Shown one piece after another: positions 1 to 13,803 of a stretch of 64,000 nucleotides of DNA. Below the pieces are notes generated by a model. The model saw nothing but the letters and a program-made list of their open reading frames with translations, searched no databases and was not told where the DNA came from. The stretch lies in contig NC_092184.1 of the NCBI RefSeq assembly GCF_043641665.1, positions 21,093,108 to 21,157,107 of the forward strand. Reading direction: 5' to 3'. The translations under genes and the position numbers were made by a program. Source of the DNA: Enoplosus armatus. Its lineage: Eukaryota; Chordata; Actinopteri; Centrarchiformes; Enoplosidae. The number at the start of each line of letters is the position of its first letter. Positions within the stretch are counted from its first letter, which is position 1.

Positions 1-990
1 TGTATTTCCCAGATGTGCGCATACTTACTAGCAGCTGATAGATTTAAGAGGGTCACCTTGGCTTGGATGCTGTCACCTCTCTGCCGGCCTGCCTGCCTGT
101 CTCTCTTTCTACTGAAGCAGCAGTCCTTAGAGTATGAGTGATTATTTGAGAGTGTGCGTGTGAAGCATTTATTATCACACATACTCTTGTAACCTCTTTG
201 GAAGCCTCATACGTGCTACCACTTCAAACTGCTACATCTCCATCGATAGACAATTACCTCAGTCCAGTGGAGAATTTATCTCTGGGTTTGCCTTCACAAG
301 AGAATCATTTGCAAATTCAATTGAGTGAAACAAAAGGTTAATAGGTGTACAGGAAGCAGAGAACATAAATAGTTTGCAAAGGAACTTCGCGAAAACGGAT
401 TCCCTTTCGAGAAAGGGTTAACTAAATATTTTCTCATGACTTAATGCGTCTCTCCAGCGCTAATCTGTATCAATACATCAGATAGCCAGATGGCAGGGAG
501 TCACTGCGAATAGAATAACTGACAAGCAGAAGAGCTTTCAAGACAGATAGAGAGAGCGGCAGATACAGAGGCAACACACAATGAAATTCTACTGCGTAAA
601 TAATTAAACACACCATGACCTACACAAAAACAGCAACAAAGAAATGTATATATATAAATCAGTATAGAAATGGCTTTAACAAAACGCACAAACACTGCAT
701 GCTTAAAGCCTATACAGAATTTTGTAGATTTTTTACTGGCTAGTTTCTGTAGCTGATTTTTAAATTATCCACACTTTTTGTGTTAGGAATTGCATCCAAA
801 ATGATACTGCAGCTATTGTGCATAATTTTCCACTTTTCAAAAGAGGATAATACTGTTTTTGGACATATTTGTGGAGGCAGTGTCACTTCGGGCCTCTGGG
901 GGTGCATTTCTCATGGCAGTGTTTGAGGGGTGGCGATGCCAGGAGAAACATTGTACATTTCCGTGCCACCCTGGGGTCAGAAGAAAGAAA

Positions 991-1058
991 GCACAGTTTA
1001 CAAACCATGCTCTTGGATTCATAATCCGTGCCCACAGTTTTGTAAATCGTGCACACGG
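991..1058. repeat. Dispersed repeat fragment with imperfect inverted repeat
   Basis: A 14-base arm at 991-1004 (GCACAGTTTACAAA) is answered by an inverted arm at 1039-1052 (TTTGTAAATCGTGC) with two mismatches. Between and beside them are 'CCGTGCCCACAG' and 'GTGCACACGG', so the unit repeats GTGC/CACGG words. This wording resembles a repeat I recall from fish genomes, but I cannot name the family. The limits of the full element are not visible. Confidence 0.4.
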
Positions 1059-3590
1059 AGGTCCCCGGTTAGAAAGGGGACGGACACAGTCTTTTAGCAA
1101 AGCGGTGATTTTGACAGGAAGAAATTACAGAAATATTAGGAGGATGGTGGACTGAAATGAAAAAAACAAAACAGATGCACAATAATGTTAGTTAGCCTAG
1201 CTCTAACTAAAAAACTATAATCTTGCTAAAAGCATTTTACTGGCACAAAAACACGTTTCGGAGGTTAGATTATGATTGACCACTGCAGTGTCTTCATATG
1301 AAGCAACCTGTGTTATGTCATATAAAATCTCATTTACTTGAAATGGTGCAATTTCATTCACACAATATCTACAGTATTGAGGAGCAGCTAAAGCCATGCC
1401 ACATTGCAGCAGAGGCCTGCTGGGATGAAGCATCACCTGCTGCCAGAGCGGAAGACTTCCAGTGTGCTGATGCATGTTCTGTGCAGTCCACTCATTCAGC
1501 ATTTCAGCACAGTCTTGTCTAAAAATACTTGACATTTGAGAGTAAAGCAAATTCACAAACATAAACAGAGCCTGTGTCTTTCCACTGGGATGGGGTAATC
1601 CCTGGACATCTGTTTGTGAGGCGTCCTGAGAGATGGGCCTGTGGAGAAGAAAGTGTGGCCGCTTATTTTGGTCAGTGCCTTGCTTGAGACGATGACGAGC
1701 AACGTCCTGCGCAGAGCAGTAAGAGCCGGGTCGGGCCAATGGTCGCGAAAGCAATTACAGAGTACAAAGAGACCCTGTAGGCATGGCAACTCTCATGATA
1801 CTGTTTCATAAAGCTGAAGTCTTGCCTTGTAGATATATGAATCCAGGAAAGGGACTGTTTCAGAGACATATGAGGCCAACTAAGTATGACTTTGTCTCTG
1901 TCTTCATCACGCACACCAAAGAAAAATACAGGCACAGAGGAAGAGGCTGAGAAAAGACAGAGAGGTGAGAGACCTGTGCTTTTTGAACATGTCACAGTGT
2001 TCTTTCACACGGTTTGACGCTGGGCTCCGTTTACACGGCAGGTTATGTGACAGAAACCAAAAAAGTCCGGACAGGAGGGCAGGAAATCTTCTGTTTACAC
2101 TTAAGTCATGGTTCTGCTTAGTGTAATCTCTGTTTAGCCCTGATCATATCTTACATTGTGTCACATGGACCGTTCAGAGTCTGAGTGAGTCTGGAGAGTT
2201 TCAGTACTTCTTCAATTGCAGGAAAGAAAGAATAAGACAGAGCCTTGCTTGATGGGATTTGAGGGTAATGGAATTAAATGCAATTTGAAAACATGTTAAT
2301 AGTAATATACTGCAGTTATTATATGAACAGTAATGAGGTGACAGATGCTTTTAAATTGGTGATTACTTGATGGAATATGTTTGTAGGGAACATCCATTTG
2401 GAATACGATAATGTATGCATTATCATTTTTACATTGTGTATTAAAAATAATAACATTCTGTCAACTGAAGAATCTGTTTTATTTGTCAGATTGCAAGTAA
2501 CAAAATAGTTAACACCATTTATTGAGTCAATTTGACCTTTTAGTAATTGTGTTTTTCATCAGATAATCACTAAACTGGAGCAAATCACATTTTTACATTA
2601 ATCTTAGCAACCTTGACATTAACCCTGTCTACATTCTTCAACAGTCTATTAACAGGGATTTACCGTTCCCTCATACCTCCAGTCATTTTCTTGTTTACTT
2701 GATGTTGCCAGCCAAGTTACACATTTACCATGGAGCCTCGCCAACTGTTTGAGGCTGTCGGTGTATACACAACACTCATCTCGCATTAATGAAGAGGAGC
2801 TGTAAGGAAAAACTTGAATAAATTAAGGTGAAAGGTAACATGTTATTTTTTACCTCTCACATTTCTTTCAATCCCAATGAAGACCAATGTCAGACTCTAG
2901 AAAGTCAAATAATACTTGTGCAGAAATTATTACTGGCAATTTGGGCAACATGACGTACAACAAATGTCAAAACAAATATCGAATACTACTCTAATTAAGC
3001 ATAATACTATAATTAAGCATAATCAGTGAACTTCAATATTATGTATATTTTCTGTGCTAAACAGTTGCTCTGATTGCTTCTAAAAGGTTGCCTGGAGAGT
3101 GAAAAAAAATGTATTAAAATGTATAAAATAAGAAGGATGGATTGTACCACTCCAGGTATAATCTCACCTCTTTGTTTGTTATTTGAAAACTGTTTACTTT
3201 GTTGCATTTTGCATATGAAGAAAACCATAGTTGGTACAAACATTAAATGGACTCAAAATGTATGCATGAGTTTGGGTAACCTGTAGTCTCGCAAACCACG
3301 AGGTGAGATGGGATGTAGTGAGTATCCCATTCCCATTATATCCAATTACACTGTATGGGAATGACACTCACAACTACTGTAATGTAGAAGACGATGATGT
3401 AGAAAATGTTCCTTACCATGCGATACCGTTCATTTACCATTTCAGTTCAAAACAGGTGTGATAGCCACAATTTTATTCTTAGACTGATTCTATTATGGGG
3501 AATTTCAGTAAAATGACTTTCTCAACAGATGTGTTGTTCAATCACTTGTTGTTGGTGTTTCATCAGTCAAACTTTTCAGAGAAACTTTTA

Positions 3591-3637
3591 ATAAGATAAG
3601 ATAATCCTTTATTAATCTCTCATCTGGGAAATTTGCC
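3591..3637. repeat. GATAAG / CCTTTATTA dispersed repeat remnant
   Basis: Tandem ATAAG units run into 'AATCCTTTATTAATCTC' and then 'TGGGAAATTTGCC'. This word order is a very common interspersed repeat in teleost genomes. Here only about 50 bases of it remain recognisable. I infer an old transposon or retroelement end; the family is not certain. Confidence 0.55.
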
Positions 3638-6600
3638 TTGTTAATCATCTGTAACTTCACCTCACACGCATATTACAATCCTGTTTCTACATAATATTGT
3701 TTGAATCGACTGTGTATGTACAGTATGTGTGTATGGTGGGGTGATCATGCATAATTCAACTCATGTCTAAGAAAGGGGGCTTAAGGTGAGAATGGAAGTC
3801 TGCACCAAGTCGTGAGGCAGCAGATGAGATTGCTGATGCTGGCAGGATATCACGGGGCCTGTTGGGTGAGCGAGCTCTGGCATAAATAAATGCAAATGTT
3901 GGCTAAGTGCCCACAGAAGGAGCTAGCATCACACAGCTGGGCCAGCTTTGACTACCTGCCCAGGTACAGAGAGTATTCTTTCTTTTTGTGAAACATGAGT
4001 TAGGAGATCGTCAATGGGAGTCATGCTGACTCGTGGATTTGGAAAGGGTACATTAGCTTAGTTCCGACAGAAAAACCACAGTATTTCTGAACTTTTAAAC
4101 ATTTCCTTCTTCCTTATTTGTTCTTTCTACTTTTCTTTGAGGCCATTGTGTTTACATCCAGACACGTCTTTTTCGGTGAGGGCTGTAATTGAGCCAGTTA
4201 CCTGGCGGCGCCAAACAAGCGAAACCCAGAGCAGGGCAGCTCAAGATTAAAGTGAACACCATGATTGGAGTTGAAGCTCACGTTGTGCTGGTGGGCACAT
4301 AGATCGCACCCTGTTACGCTACATGCCTCTCTCTCATAGGATACCTGCCTCTTTATATTTAGTGAGAGGCATCAGCGGGGATAAATAGAAGATTGGTGGT
4401 TTCCCCCTACCGATAGTCTCCATTTAGCTCAGCCAAAAGCCGGTTACAGATCGCAGTCCCACCACCGTGCTACCCATTTGCACAACTCATTTAGGGTAAA
4501 TGTGGACTCTCGCCTTTTAGCACCCACACAAGTGAGAAAATGACAGCATTACTCACAGGTTAAATGTACTTGTAAACTGCCACCATTATAGATCATCATT
4601 TATTAAATGGCACTTTATAGGCCTTGCCACCTGGTCCCAGTAATCAACAAGAGCTGTTTTGGTGTTCAAGAGAACAGAGCAGAAAAGTGTTTTTCACATG
4701 ACTGACCCTCAGCTTAATACCTGACAGAGGCCAAATGTAACCATCTGATTTCAAAAAAGATCATCTGATGTGCCCCAATAAAAAGTGACAGCAAAGAAGA
4801 AGGGACTTACCTTATCTCAGTATTGTGACCTTTCAGATTTTTTCCGACTGATTACCTCTCACAAACCTCTCTGTTATTCACTCTTTGGCAGTCTCATGGG
4901 TATCAAAGTGCTTGGACAAGGAGCTGCTAAGAGCCTTTTGCAGGCAAAGTCCTTCCTTCATCGGATCCCTGCCTCTCTCCATCCATACCACAGCCAGCCT
5001 CTGAGGAATGACTGAAGGGGTGTTGGAGACAAGGTGTCCAGGATTTTCAGGATCTTGTCAGGACTGGGGATTGGGGGACGTAGAGTCTACACTTGTCGAC
5101 AGAGGTGCCAGCCATCATCAGCTTGCAGAAAATACAATATGATAGGCGCATGGCCTAATATTGGGAGGTTTTCCCATAGTGGGTGCTGCTTGGGGAGAAT
5201 GTCCAGACGGTTACTAATGACCCTTGTCTGCCACCAGCTCTGCCTAGGGGAACTGAAGAATGGTTTGGTCAGATGGTCCATCAGGAAAAAATGGAGGAAG
5301 TTGAGAAAAGAATGGAAGTGAAAAGAAGTGTGGAGCTGCCCTCCCCTGCAGCAACGAGTATCCTGCATTTTCACACTGTGAGGAGAAAAAAATCTGGTAA
5401 CTGACAACCTGTCTTTCTTTGATTGTCTGACCATGAATTATTAATGGGCACACTAGTTCCCTTGAGCCTTGGCACAGGCATATTCTGGTATTTTAAAAGG
5501 TCCATCTTTTTTCTTACATAGTCAAGTGGTAGTGTTGACAGAAATCTGCAGAATTTCACAACATGAGAGATGTTTTTTTTTAGCAAGAACGGACAATATC
5601 CTTGGTTTTGATCCTCTCTGACTTACTGTATTCTTTGGGTGTGTGTGTCTGTGTGTATTTGTGTGTCCGGCCCATTAGACGGGCACTTGCAGGACCAGTG
5701 GTTTCCATTAGGCCCGCGGATCAGCTCTCTCTGTTTTCACTGTTGATTTGCTGGGACTGACTAGCATGCAGTTGTCACTCATTACACCGAAGTCCGTCCA
5801 CTAGAGTGTGTCTGGCTGGCTCCAGAACATTGGCTTGTCATTTCTCTCCCCTACTGGAGAATGAGAAGGAAAAGGCAGGGAAAGACGGGGGGGGGGGCTG
5901 CATCGTTTTGTGAACTCAACTGCAGATGTGACCAAATCCCTCCAAACATGACGCCAATGTGCCTTGTTTAGCTGAAGCTGTAAGAACAAAACCAGGCTCT
6001 ACATGAGAGGGCTGGAGCTCTGGAGTGAATTAAATGGCAACGATGAGAGGATGTGACAGAGCTATCATGAGAAAGAAAGAACAACGGAGCATCAGGCATA
6101 TATTTGATTTAATCAGAAGTGATATGGAAGTAATCCCTATGTTACGTCTAAAAAACAGAAATGCAGATGGCAAAAGCAGCACAACCAAGTCATCAGTCAT
6201 GGTCGTCATTCGCAGACCCTGCCCTGCGGAGCAGGCTTAGGCAATAACAATGTAGAGTAATGCTCTGACTCAGCATCCAGGCCTAATGCAAAGGGCAAAT
6301 GCCATATTATAATTGTAAATTACTCCTTACTCAGTTGATCAGGCTATGAATTAATGATTTTACAAGGGGATTATTGGGAGGCACTTTTACGGAAGATTAT
6401 TTCTTATAGTGCAATGCTATCCTGAGGCACCATTGCATCATGTAAGGGTGAAGGCTGTCTCAAAATAACCCTTTATAACAGCTTTTATCATCACTTGGAA
6501 AATATTGCTAATAATATATAGATTTCCCCATGCTTTGTACCCGTGTAGATCATCATAAATTAGGGTTCTCAGTCAGTCCAGCAAGCATGTAAAGGCATTC

Positions 6601-8850
6601 TCATGCAATGATTATAGAGATGATACTTTGCGGCGTCCTCATTACTACACATTACACACACAACTACTACAATCAGAAGTTGATTTAGCTGCTTGACCTG
6701 CTGCACTAATAAGCAGCGTTTTGCTTTTAATGTTATGTCTCTGCCAGTAATGTTAGCTAACGTTTCTGGTTCTAAGAAGGAACAGATTTATGGACTTAAT
6801 TCATCCAAAATCCCACTGAAAATTAAACTGCTGGGAAAAAACATGAAAACGTGCAGGCTCACATACCGAAATTTATAAAAAGCTAAGCTAACTTTAATGT
6901 AATTAATGTAGGCTGTCAACCATCCTAATCTTCCTCTGTAAAGGAATCTTACTACGGATAAAATTTCACAAACTAAAAGTAGATGCTGGACTAAAACTAA
7001 CAATTGAATGACTAAAATGTGACTAAACTTAATATACATTTTCATTACTAAACTAAATCAAAATCAGGTGCCAAAATTAGCACTGCTGGTGATGCCATCA
7101 GTCAAAGATCATAGCTCCCAGAAGTAAAGTCAATGTCAATATGAAATAAATGCTGCATGAAATACCTGCTATCTAAAAATGTATGGTTTGGAGCAGAATC
7201 TATAGAGTGTATGTATTTTTGTGTTTGTCTGTGTATTCACATCGTCTCCACTGTAGATTTTGATCAACAGTGTTTCCTCGATCAAAATGATAAACCTGCA
7301 AATGGATTGATTTAACTGTGTAGGTGCACTGTCCTCTCTCTGCAGCATCACCACTTTCCCCACTTGCATCAATCATGCTTATGTCCCATAATGCAATCAA
7401 AAGCTTAATGGCAAACACGGCCCAGTGGCACACTGCTGATGCGGGACATTTTTCTTGCTGGCACAAGTGGACACGTAAATAAGTGAGTTATGGTAATCAG
7501 GGAGTACAGATAGTAGTGGCTCAAGGTATATGTGCGCTTGTGTGTGTGTGTCTGTCTGCAACGTCAGCCCAGTATCGATCACAATTGCAGTTGCAAGACC
7601 ATGTTGGGCAACCTGCCTGCTAGTTTGACAGGTGTCCTTGTCGGCCTAATTCTTCTTGCACCGCTTTGTTTCTTTCTTCTTCTCTTTTCCTCACCGGGGC
7701 GCAGTACCCCAGAGGGCTGTTCATGTGACAGGTGTCCCAGTCGATACGGAAAGCACAGACAAAGACAAAGGTGAAATAGAAAGACACCTGCTTCTGTGGC
7801 TCCCTAAGCCGCCAGTGACCTATACGCAAAGTCACGTTCACGTTTAACGCTTTAGCACATAAACAAACATACAGACGCACAGGCAAACAAACACCAAGGT
7901 GTCCTCATGTGACTGGATTGAGGTCAGCGGTGAGGCGCCGCTGTGTGTGAAGAATCTTTGGTGTAGCTAGATGAGCAGCTGTGTGGCATGCCGAAGGAGG
8001 AGAGGTAATCACTATTCAGAACGCAAAGGCTCTTTATTATAGGGATACACAGCAATGATGCAAGGCAGTCTTGCGTGAAATTGAAGAACTGACATACTGT
8101 GTTTTCATCTCCTTTTTTATTTGTCAGCTTTGCACAGTTCAATAATAAGTTGAGTTAGTCACTCACTCACTCAAGTCGAGTGACGCTGGGTTATTGTTTT
8201 CCTTTTTCTCGCGTGCTCAACTTTTTCCTTATCATCGCACTGAATGGGGCAGCTGATTGAAGCAACATACTTTCTTGACACCTGAAAAACTTGTGTGTCT
8301 GCGTCTGGAAGGTTGAATCCCCGTGATTGAGGGAGAGAGACCTTCCTTTGACATGCTACAAAAATATGTCCAGGAGAATGGGTGATAAAGGGGTTTTGGG
8401 AAGGGGCTGTCAGCAAAAATGAATATCAGCAGGAGAGGACACAACACACGCAACGGTTCAGTGGTTCACCACGTCCTGGCAGTTATTCACAACGACAACT
8501 TTTCAAGCACTGCTTTGTGTGACTTTATCTCTGAAATAATGCATTCACATGAACCAACAGAATCTACCCGGGTTTAGAATTGTGAATTCCAGGCTTGTGT
8601 CAAAAAAGGTATTCTGGTTGTCATGTAAATTTGGTTGTCATTCATCATGGTACGTGTCTCAGTTCATATAATTAGTGGCATCACAGATAAAGAATTCATT
8701 ACAGAAACTTCTGAAATCCCGTCTCATCTCAGGTTAGGATGACATTTAGTATTTTTGGTATTACAGCAGAATGTTTCCTAACTGCATTCAGGAAAAAATA
8801 TATCTTATCTTAGTACAGGAATTTAGCTATTACAGAGTTAGGATGGTATT

Positions 8851-9045
8851 AGTCTCACATAGCCGGAACTCCACATTTCGTTTTAGTGCTATTCCAGCAC
8901 TGGAGAAAGGTCTGGCTGAACCCATTATCATTCTGGGATACGGGAAACACTGATTTGTTGTATTTCTTTAAACCAATCACAATCATCTTGGGCGGCGCTA
9001 AGCCCGGGGTGCAACAACGGTGCCCTTGCAAAACGGTAACACGCA
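8851..9045. repeat. Percomorph-type dispersed repeat
   Basis: The stretch carries, in order, 'TCTCACATAGCC', 'GGTCTGGCTGAACCC', 'CATTCTGGGA', 'TTTAAACCAATCACAATC', 'TTGGGCGGCGCTAAGC' and 'GGTGCCCTTGCAAAACGG'. This ordered set of words is a high-copy interspersed repeat that I recognise from percomorph fish genomes. The copy is diverged and may extend to about 9115. It has no coding capacity, so it is probably a non-autonomous DNA element. The open frame that starts inside it at 8771 is a shadow. Confidence 0.65.
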
Positions 9046-12000
9046 GATAGCAGAAGGGGAGGAGAATTTCGACTGAAATTGTCAGCCTGTGGCAGACTCA
9101 TCCCAACAGCCTACGTCCGGTGAGTGAGACTGAGGATGTGAGGATGACATAGACCCTGTCCCAATTCAAAATAACTGCCAAAAATGGAAGCACCACTGTT
9201 GCTTGGTCTGCATGGCAATGACAATAGAGATGGGGAACAACATGAACACCGAAATATTAGCATTGAAAGGCTACTCAAACCATATGATGATGCATTTCCC
9301 GGACCATGCGTTAATGGGTGTGTAATATTCATTTTCATTTTTGATCGACGTGCTACATCCAGCCCTGGAGAGGCCTACAACGAGGCATGGGGGCTCTGCC
9401 AGTAGTCGTACAGACCACAAATGCACTCCTTTTATTGCTAAGGGTGACTTCCAGACTGATGCTACATTCTAATCAAGGATAGGACACAGCTATGAGTTTA
9501 GGAATTGCTACTGTAATAGAAAGTTATGCTTTTTCTTATCTTTGAAACAGATTTTTTTCTGCCCTGAAGTATAAAAACCCACACATACTCTCTCAATTCT
9601 TAAAATTCTTTAGGATATCTTTATGTCTAAGGATTCTCTGTGTCTTGGATACCCCTGAAGGTGCTTTCTTTCTTTTCTCCTCTAGGAGTATCCATTTTGT
9701 AAATGTAAAGCAAGACAGTTATATAGCTGCTATTTAATTTTTTCATTGCCCACCTTGAACCATTTTAAGAGCTGGTAGCAATGGCACGTGGCTCTAAGGA
9801 CAGTTTCGTTGCTTGCAGTTATTCAGCATGTTACAGCAAAAGGTTTTTTCTGTTCTAAATAACTGAATGTAATGTTTTGCTCCACTAATGAAAGAGTGTG
9901 TCGGCTTCAACGACTTGATGCTTGAGGTTCAACTACTTTGCTCACGTAACTTTTTGAGAAGTTTCCTGTGCTGTCTGCTACTGGCCTTTAAAGCAGTCAT
10001 TGGAGTAGTTTTGGCAGAGATGCACATGGAGGTGTTATCGATTTGACAGACTCCAGCCTAGAGCATGTGTTTGAAGTCTCTCCATCCTACTGAGCTACAG
10101 TGTTGTCTCCCTGGTACTGTAATGGGGGATTTACTGACAAAATAAATTCTTCATTTGGAGTGAAGGAACACCTGTCTTTTCTGCCTGCAAAGTTTGGTGT
10201 TCAACTAACTCTTTTGTTGAAAATGATCGACTTCCCAAGTTCAATATTCACATGTCTCTTATATTTCACTTCTCATATATTTGTCCACGGTTCCATTTTG
10301 CCAGACAATTTGTACAAAAACAAGATGATTTAGATAATTGACTTAAACTGGATCTATGGTGAGGTAGATGTAGGTGTCTTTACAATTGAGCTGGAGAGTA
10401 AACTTGTATTACAACTGATTAAATGTATTACCAAAATGATGTAAGATGATGATGTAACTTGTACAAAAAGATGTATTCTTTTGACCTGTTCATCAGAACA
10501 GTAAACAGACATTTCTTATTTTGTTTCACCTTCCTTTCTCTGTTTTATGTCAAACTCACTATCTCTCTCCCTTCACTTTGGCATATCCCACAAGGCCTCC
10601 TGTCGCTACACTGCACTCTCTACAATGCATTTGACCAGCTCTCACAAAACATTTTCTTTCCCCTAGCTAAGCTTGTTCTTCTGTATCCTGCCCTAAATTC
10701 TACCTTCCATTAAAACACAGATCCCCAAGGTTTATGATTAGATGTTTTTGATGTTCACGCTTATATATATTTATATATATATCCCATTTTTATGACTAAC
10801 TAGTACAAAATGGAACATTTTGTTCTCAGACAGAAAAAAAATATTCATCTGTAGTGATACAGAAGAGTATGAGTATGATTTACAACAATATTCGATTTGT
10901 ATTATATTATTATATATATATATTATTAGTCTATATTTCTGCCTATATGCCTATATGTTATGTGTATAAGTTGATAACACAGGGTACAAGGCTCAATTTG
11001 CTTATCTATATAATTCTATATATACAATTTCCATCCAAAACAACCAATATGAGCGTTTTCTAACCAGGCGCACCTATCAACAGGATGACTTTTGATCCTG
11101 TTTTAGTGAATTAAAAATAGCAGTAGATCAACCCTACGCCCATGTAGCAGGCATTGCTTGGATTTCACATACTAGTGAGCAAACACTGCTGAGAGTGACA
11201 CAATCAGCAAGTCAATGTCAAATATCAACAATGCCCAACTTCTACCATGGGGGTGGTGATGAGACCCTGCCTGTGTGCCGACAATTCTCTGGAACTCATC
11301 TGACATTGAACGAGAATTCATCAGACTTGTAAGTGGGTCCTGGTTTCAAGCTGTCTTTATTCAAAGATGGCAACTGGAGAGGCAGCTATTATTTCTGTTT
11401 GGATCCAAGACTGGAGGTGGGGTATGTTAACTGAACTCTACTGTCTACGGTCTCCTGATTTTAGCTTTTTTCCTGTAAAAGCTGGATAGAAGAGTCTTAA
11501 GAATTGTGAAGAGGTGGTAAGCTCAAGGACTTGCCCTGTGTCTGATAGTATATTTTATTTATGTTGTCTGAATATAATGCAAAATTCCTAATCTTGAATA
11601 TAAAACGTTTGATTTCACAAGAGGCACAAACTGGAGCACAGTAGTGAAGTTGAGCATTATACCTTTCAACTTCATTTTACTCACCACTTATGAATTAATG
11701 ACATATGTAAGTAATTTGCTTCTTTAACATCCATTTAAAGGGAGGCAGTAACCACTTACCATAACCATAACACAGTAATGATAACAGTTTCACAAAGAAA
11801 GTAAAAATGAAACTCTAGCCTTGAGATTTCAACCTCTGATGCTGTTTCTTTATAATAAGTGTGTGTGTGTGTGTATGTGTGTTTTATATTAAGCATACTA
11901 GCTCTGTGGTTGCCATGGTATTACAGCTTTTTAGTTTAAATGAAACCTAGATTTGCAGTTTTAAAATGATTTGTTCAATATTGCTAGTAATTATTTTCAA

Positions 12001-12742
12001 GAAGCAGCACTGAAAGCAGTGTAAATGAAAAACAGCTTCTCATGTTTAAATATAAAGTTTAAAGCCTTGGTTCCTAAGATCCCTCTGAAAGAAACATCCA
12101 ACACATTTTAGAGAGAGAAATAGGCAAGGAACCAAAACAGAAAGCAACAGCAAGGGAAAGAGCTAATGTCTTGCCACCCAACCACAGCTGGGGTGGGTGA
12201 ATAGGCAGAGACTGGGGTAATAGTAGAGGGAGACTGTGGGTAACATTGCTTGTCGGTATAGTGGGAGGTGGAAACTGGGTGTATGGAATATGAAAAGCCC
12301 TAACACTGTTATCGTTGACTGTCTGCGTGTGCAAGATGCGATGTGACAGCTGAGCAGGGCTGTGAGGGCAGAGATGAATTCACAAATGGTAGCCCCAGGG
12401 ACCAGTGGGTTGGGAGGGAAGGAGGTGGGAAGGGGTGAGTGGGTGACGGTGCATGCTAGGGAGGGAGCGTTGGGTCGGGGGGTTATCAAGGGCTAGCGAG
12501 GGTAAACTATCTGCAGTGCAGTCAGGATTCTCCCTCAACCTCCATGCCCTTTGTTATGATGTCCAAATAAAACCACTTATTCATTCACAATTCATTATTT
12601 AATTTTCTATGATGAGACCCAGCTGAGGGAAACACCTTGTAGTTATGCTGATAGCTGTGTGAAGCCTTCACAGCAGAAGGTAACATTCAAGGTCAACAAA
12701 AAAGGGTCAATACCTTTTGGACCCTTCAAGATACTCAAGCTT
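9046..12742. other. Intergenic, no gene seen
   Basis: There are no convincing exons. The stretch contains AT-rich simple sequence at 10761-10782 and around 10905-10930 and a short GT run near 11861-11882. The G-rich patch at 12360-12490 gives a spurious minus-strand open frame. Confidence 0.55.
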
Positions 12743-13101
12743 AAAGCAATAGTTCCACATTTTGGGAAATATCACTGTTCATTTCGCTTGCTGAGAGTTA
12801 GGTGATGAAGATGGATACCGCGCTTATGTCCACATGGTAAATATGAAGCTACAGCTTGCTGGTTAGCCTAGCTTAGAATTAAAACTGGAAACAGGGGGAA
12901 ACAACTAGCTTGGCTCTGTCCAAAGGTAGCAAAATATGCCTACCAGCACATCTAAAGCAAACAAATGAACATGTTATATTTCATTTTTGTTTAATCTGCA
13001 GTGATTTTCCTGGAGTCTCCGCTGGTTTCCTGGTGACAACAAGACTCAACAAGGAAGTCATTGCTCCCAGAGAAGAAACACCCCTGCACGTAACCCCTCC
13101 G
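12743..13101 (+). repeat. Percomorph-type dispersed repeat (AATAGTTC...CCCAGAGAAG)
   Basis: Ordered words typical of a high-copy percomorph repeat are present: 'CAATAGTTCCACATTTTGGG' at the left, then 'AAATATGAAGCTACAG', 'AAACTGGAAACAGGGGGAAAC', 'CTCTGTCCAAAGGTA', 'TACCAGCACATCTAAAGC', 'CTGGAGTCTCCGCTGG' and 'GCTCCCAGAGAAGAAACAC'. About 360 bases are preserved in one orientation. No transposase is encoded. The 64-aa frame inside it (12910-13104) is therefore not a gene. It is one of the better signs that the host is a percomorph fish. Confidence 0.7.
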
Positions 13102-13758
13102 TGAAGCCACAAATTGACATGATAGAGATGTGTTAATTAGTGAATCTTAGAGGGGCTGTAGAGGCAGATTTTTGGACAGAGCAGGGCTAGCTGCTTCCCC
13201 CTCCAAATATAAGAGTGGTATCTATCTTGTCATCTAACTCTTGGCAAGGATGCAAAGCGTATTTCCTTCTTTCTCCTTCCATGTGCTATTCGAACAACAG
13301 TACAGTGCACATCATACTGTACAATGTCAATATCTCATTTTCCTAGACTTTCATAGAATTGAAAGTGTTTCTCATTTTTTCATTACCACATTCTCCCACA
13401 TTCAACCTTCTTGTCTAACCCTCCCTCTGACGCTGCCCTACATAAGGGTCTGTCCTTTGCTTCCTCCAGGACAAATTCACCAGATGCAGGGTGAGTGTGG
13501 ATGCTAAATTGTGCTTTGGCTTCCAATCCTCCCTGAACAATACAGCTCCATGTCTCTGGGGCTGTTAAAAACACCAGGCTAACACCAGATTGCAGATAAC
13601 ATTAGGTATCAGTCTATCAACCCATCTGTACCTCCTGCCACACACACTCACAAACGTGCTTCATACCCCAACAGAACAACCAAGTCCTTCTCTCAGCACA
13701 GGCAAAATTAATCACAGATGGCACCAAGAGTGAGTCTGACAGCATTGAGAGAGAGGTA

Positions 13759-13759
<1 letters not shown>

Positions 13760-13802
<43 letters not shown>
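13760..13802. repeat. (GT)n microsatellite
   Basis: About 21 uninterrupted GT units. Confidence 0.95.

Positions 13803-13803
<1 letters not shown>

Larger units (their letters stand above)
1..8850. other. Intergenic desert, left part
   Basis: I see no supportable gene here. The open frames are short, overlap on both strands and match no family I know. The stretch holds a likely dispersed repeat near 991-1058, a GATAAG-type repeat remnant at 3591-3637, an 11-base G run at 5887-5897, an ACTAAA-rich low-complexity patch around 6970-7060 and short GT runs near 5640 and 7540. Distant regulatory elements could be present but cannot be proved from one sequence. Confidence 0.6.

Noticed and set aside
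1215..1754. 179-codon minus-strand open frame
   Set aside because: It has no recognisable domain, its composition is that of random translated AT-rich DNA, and other frames overlap it on both strands.
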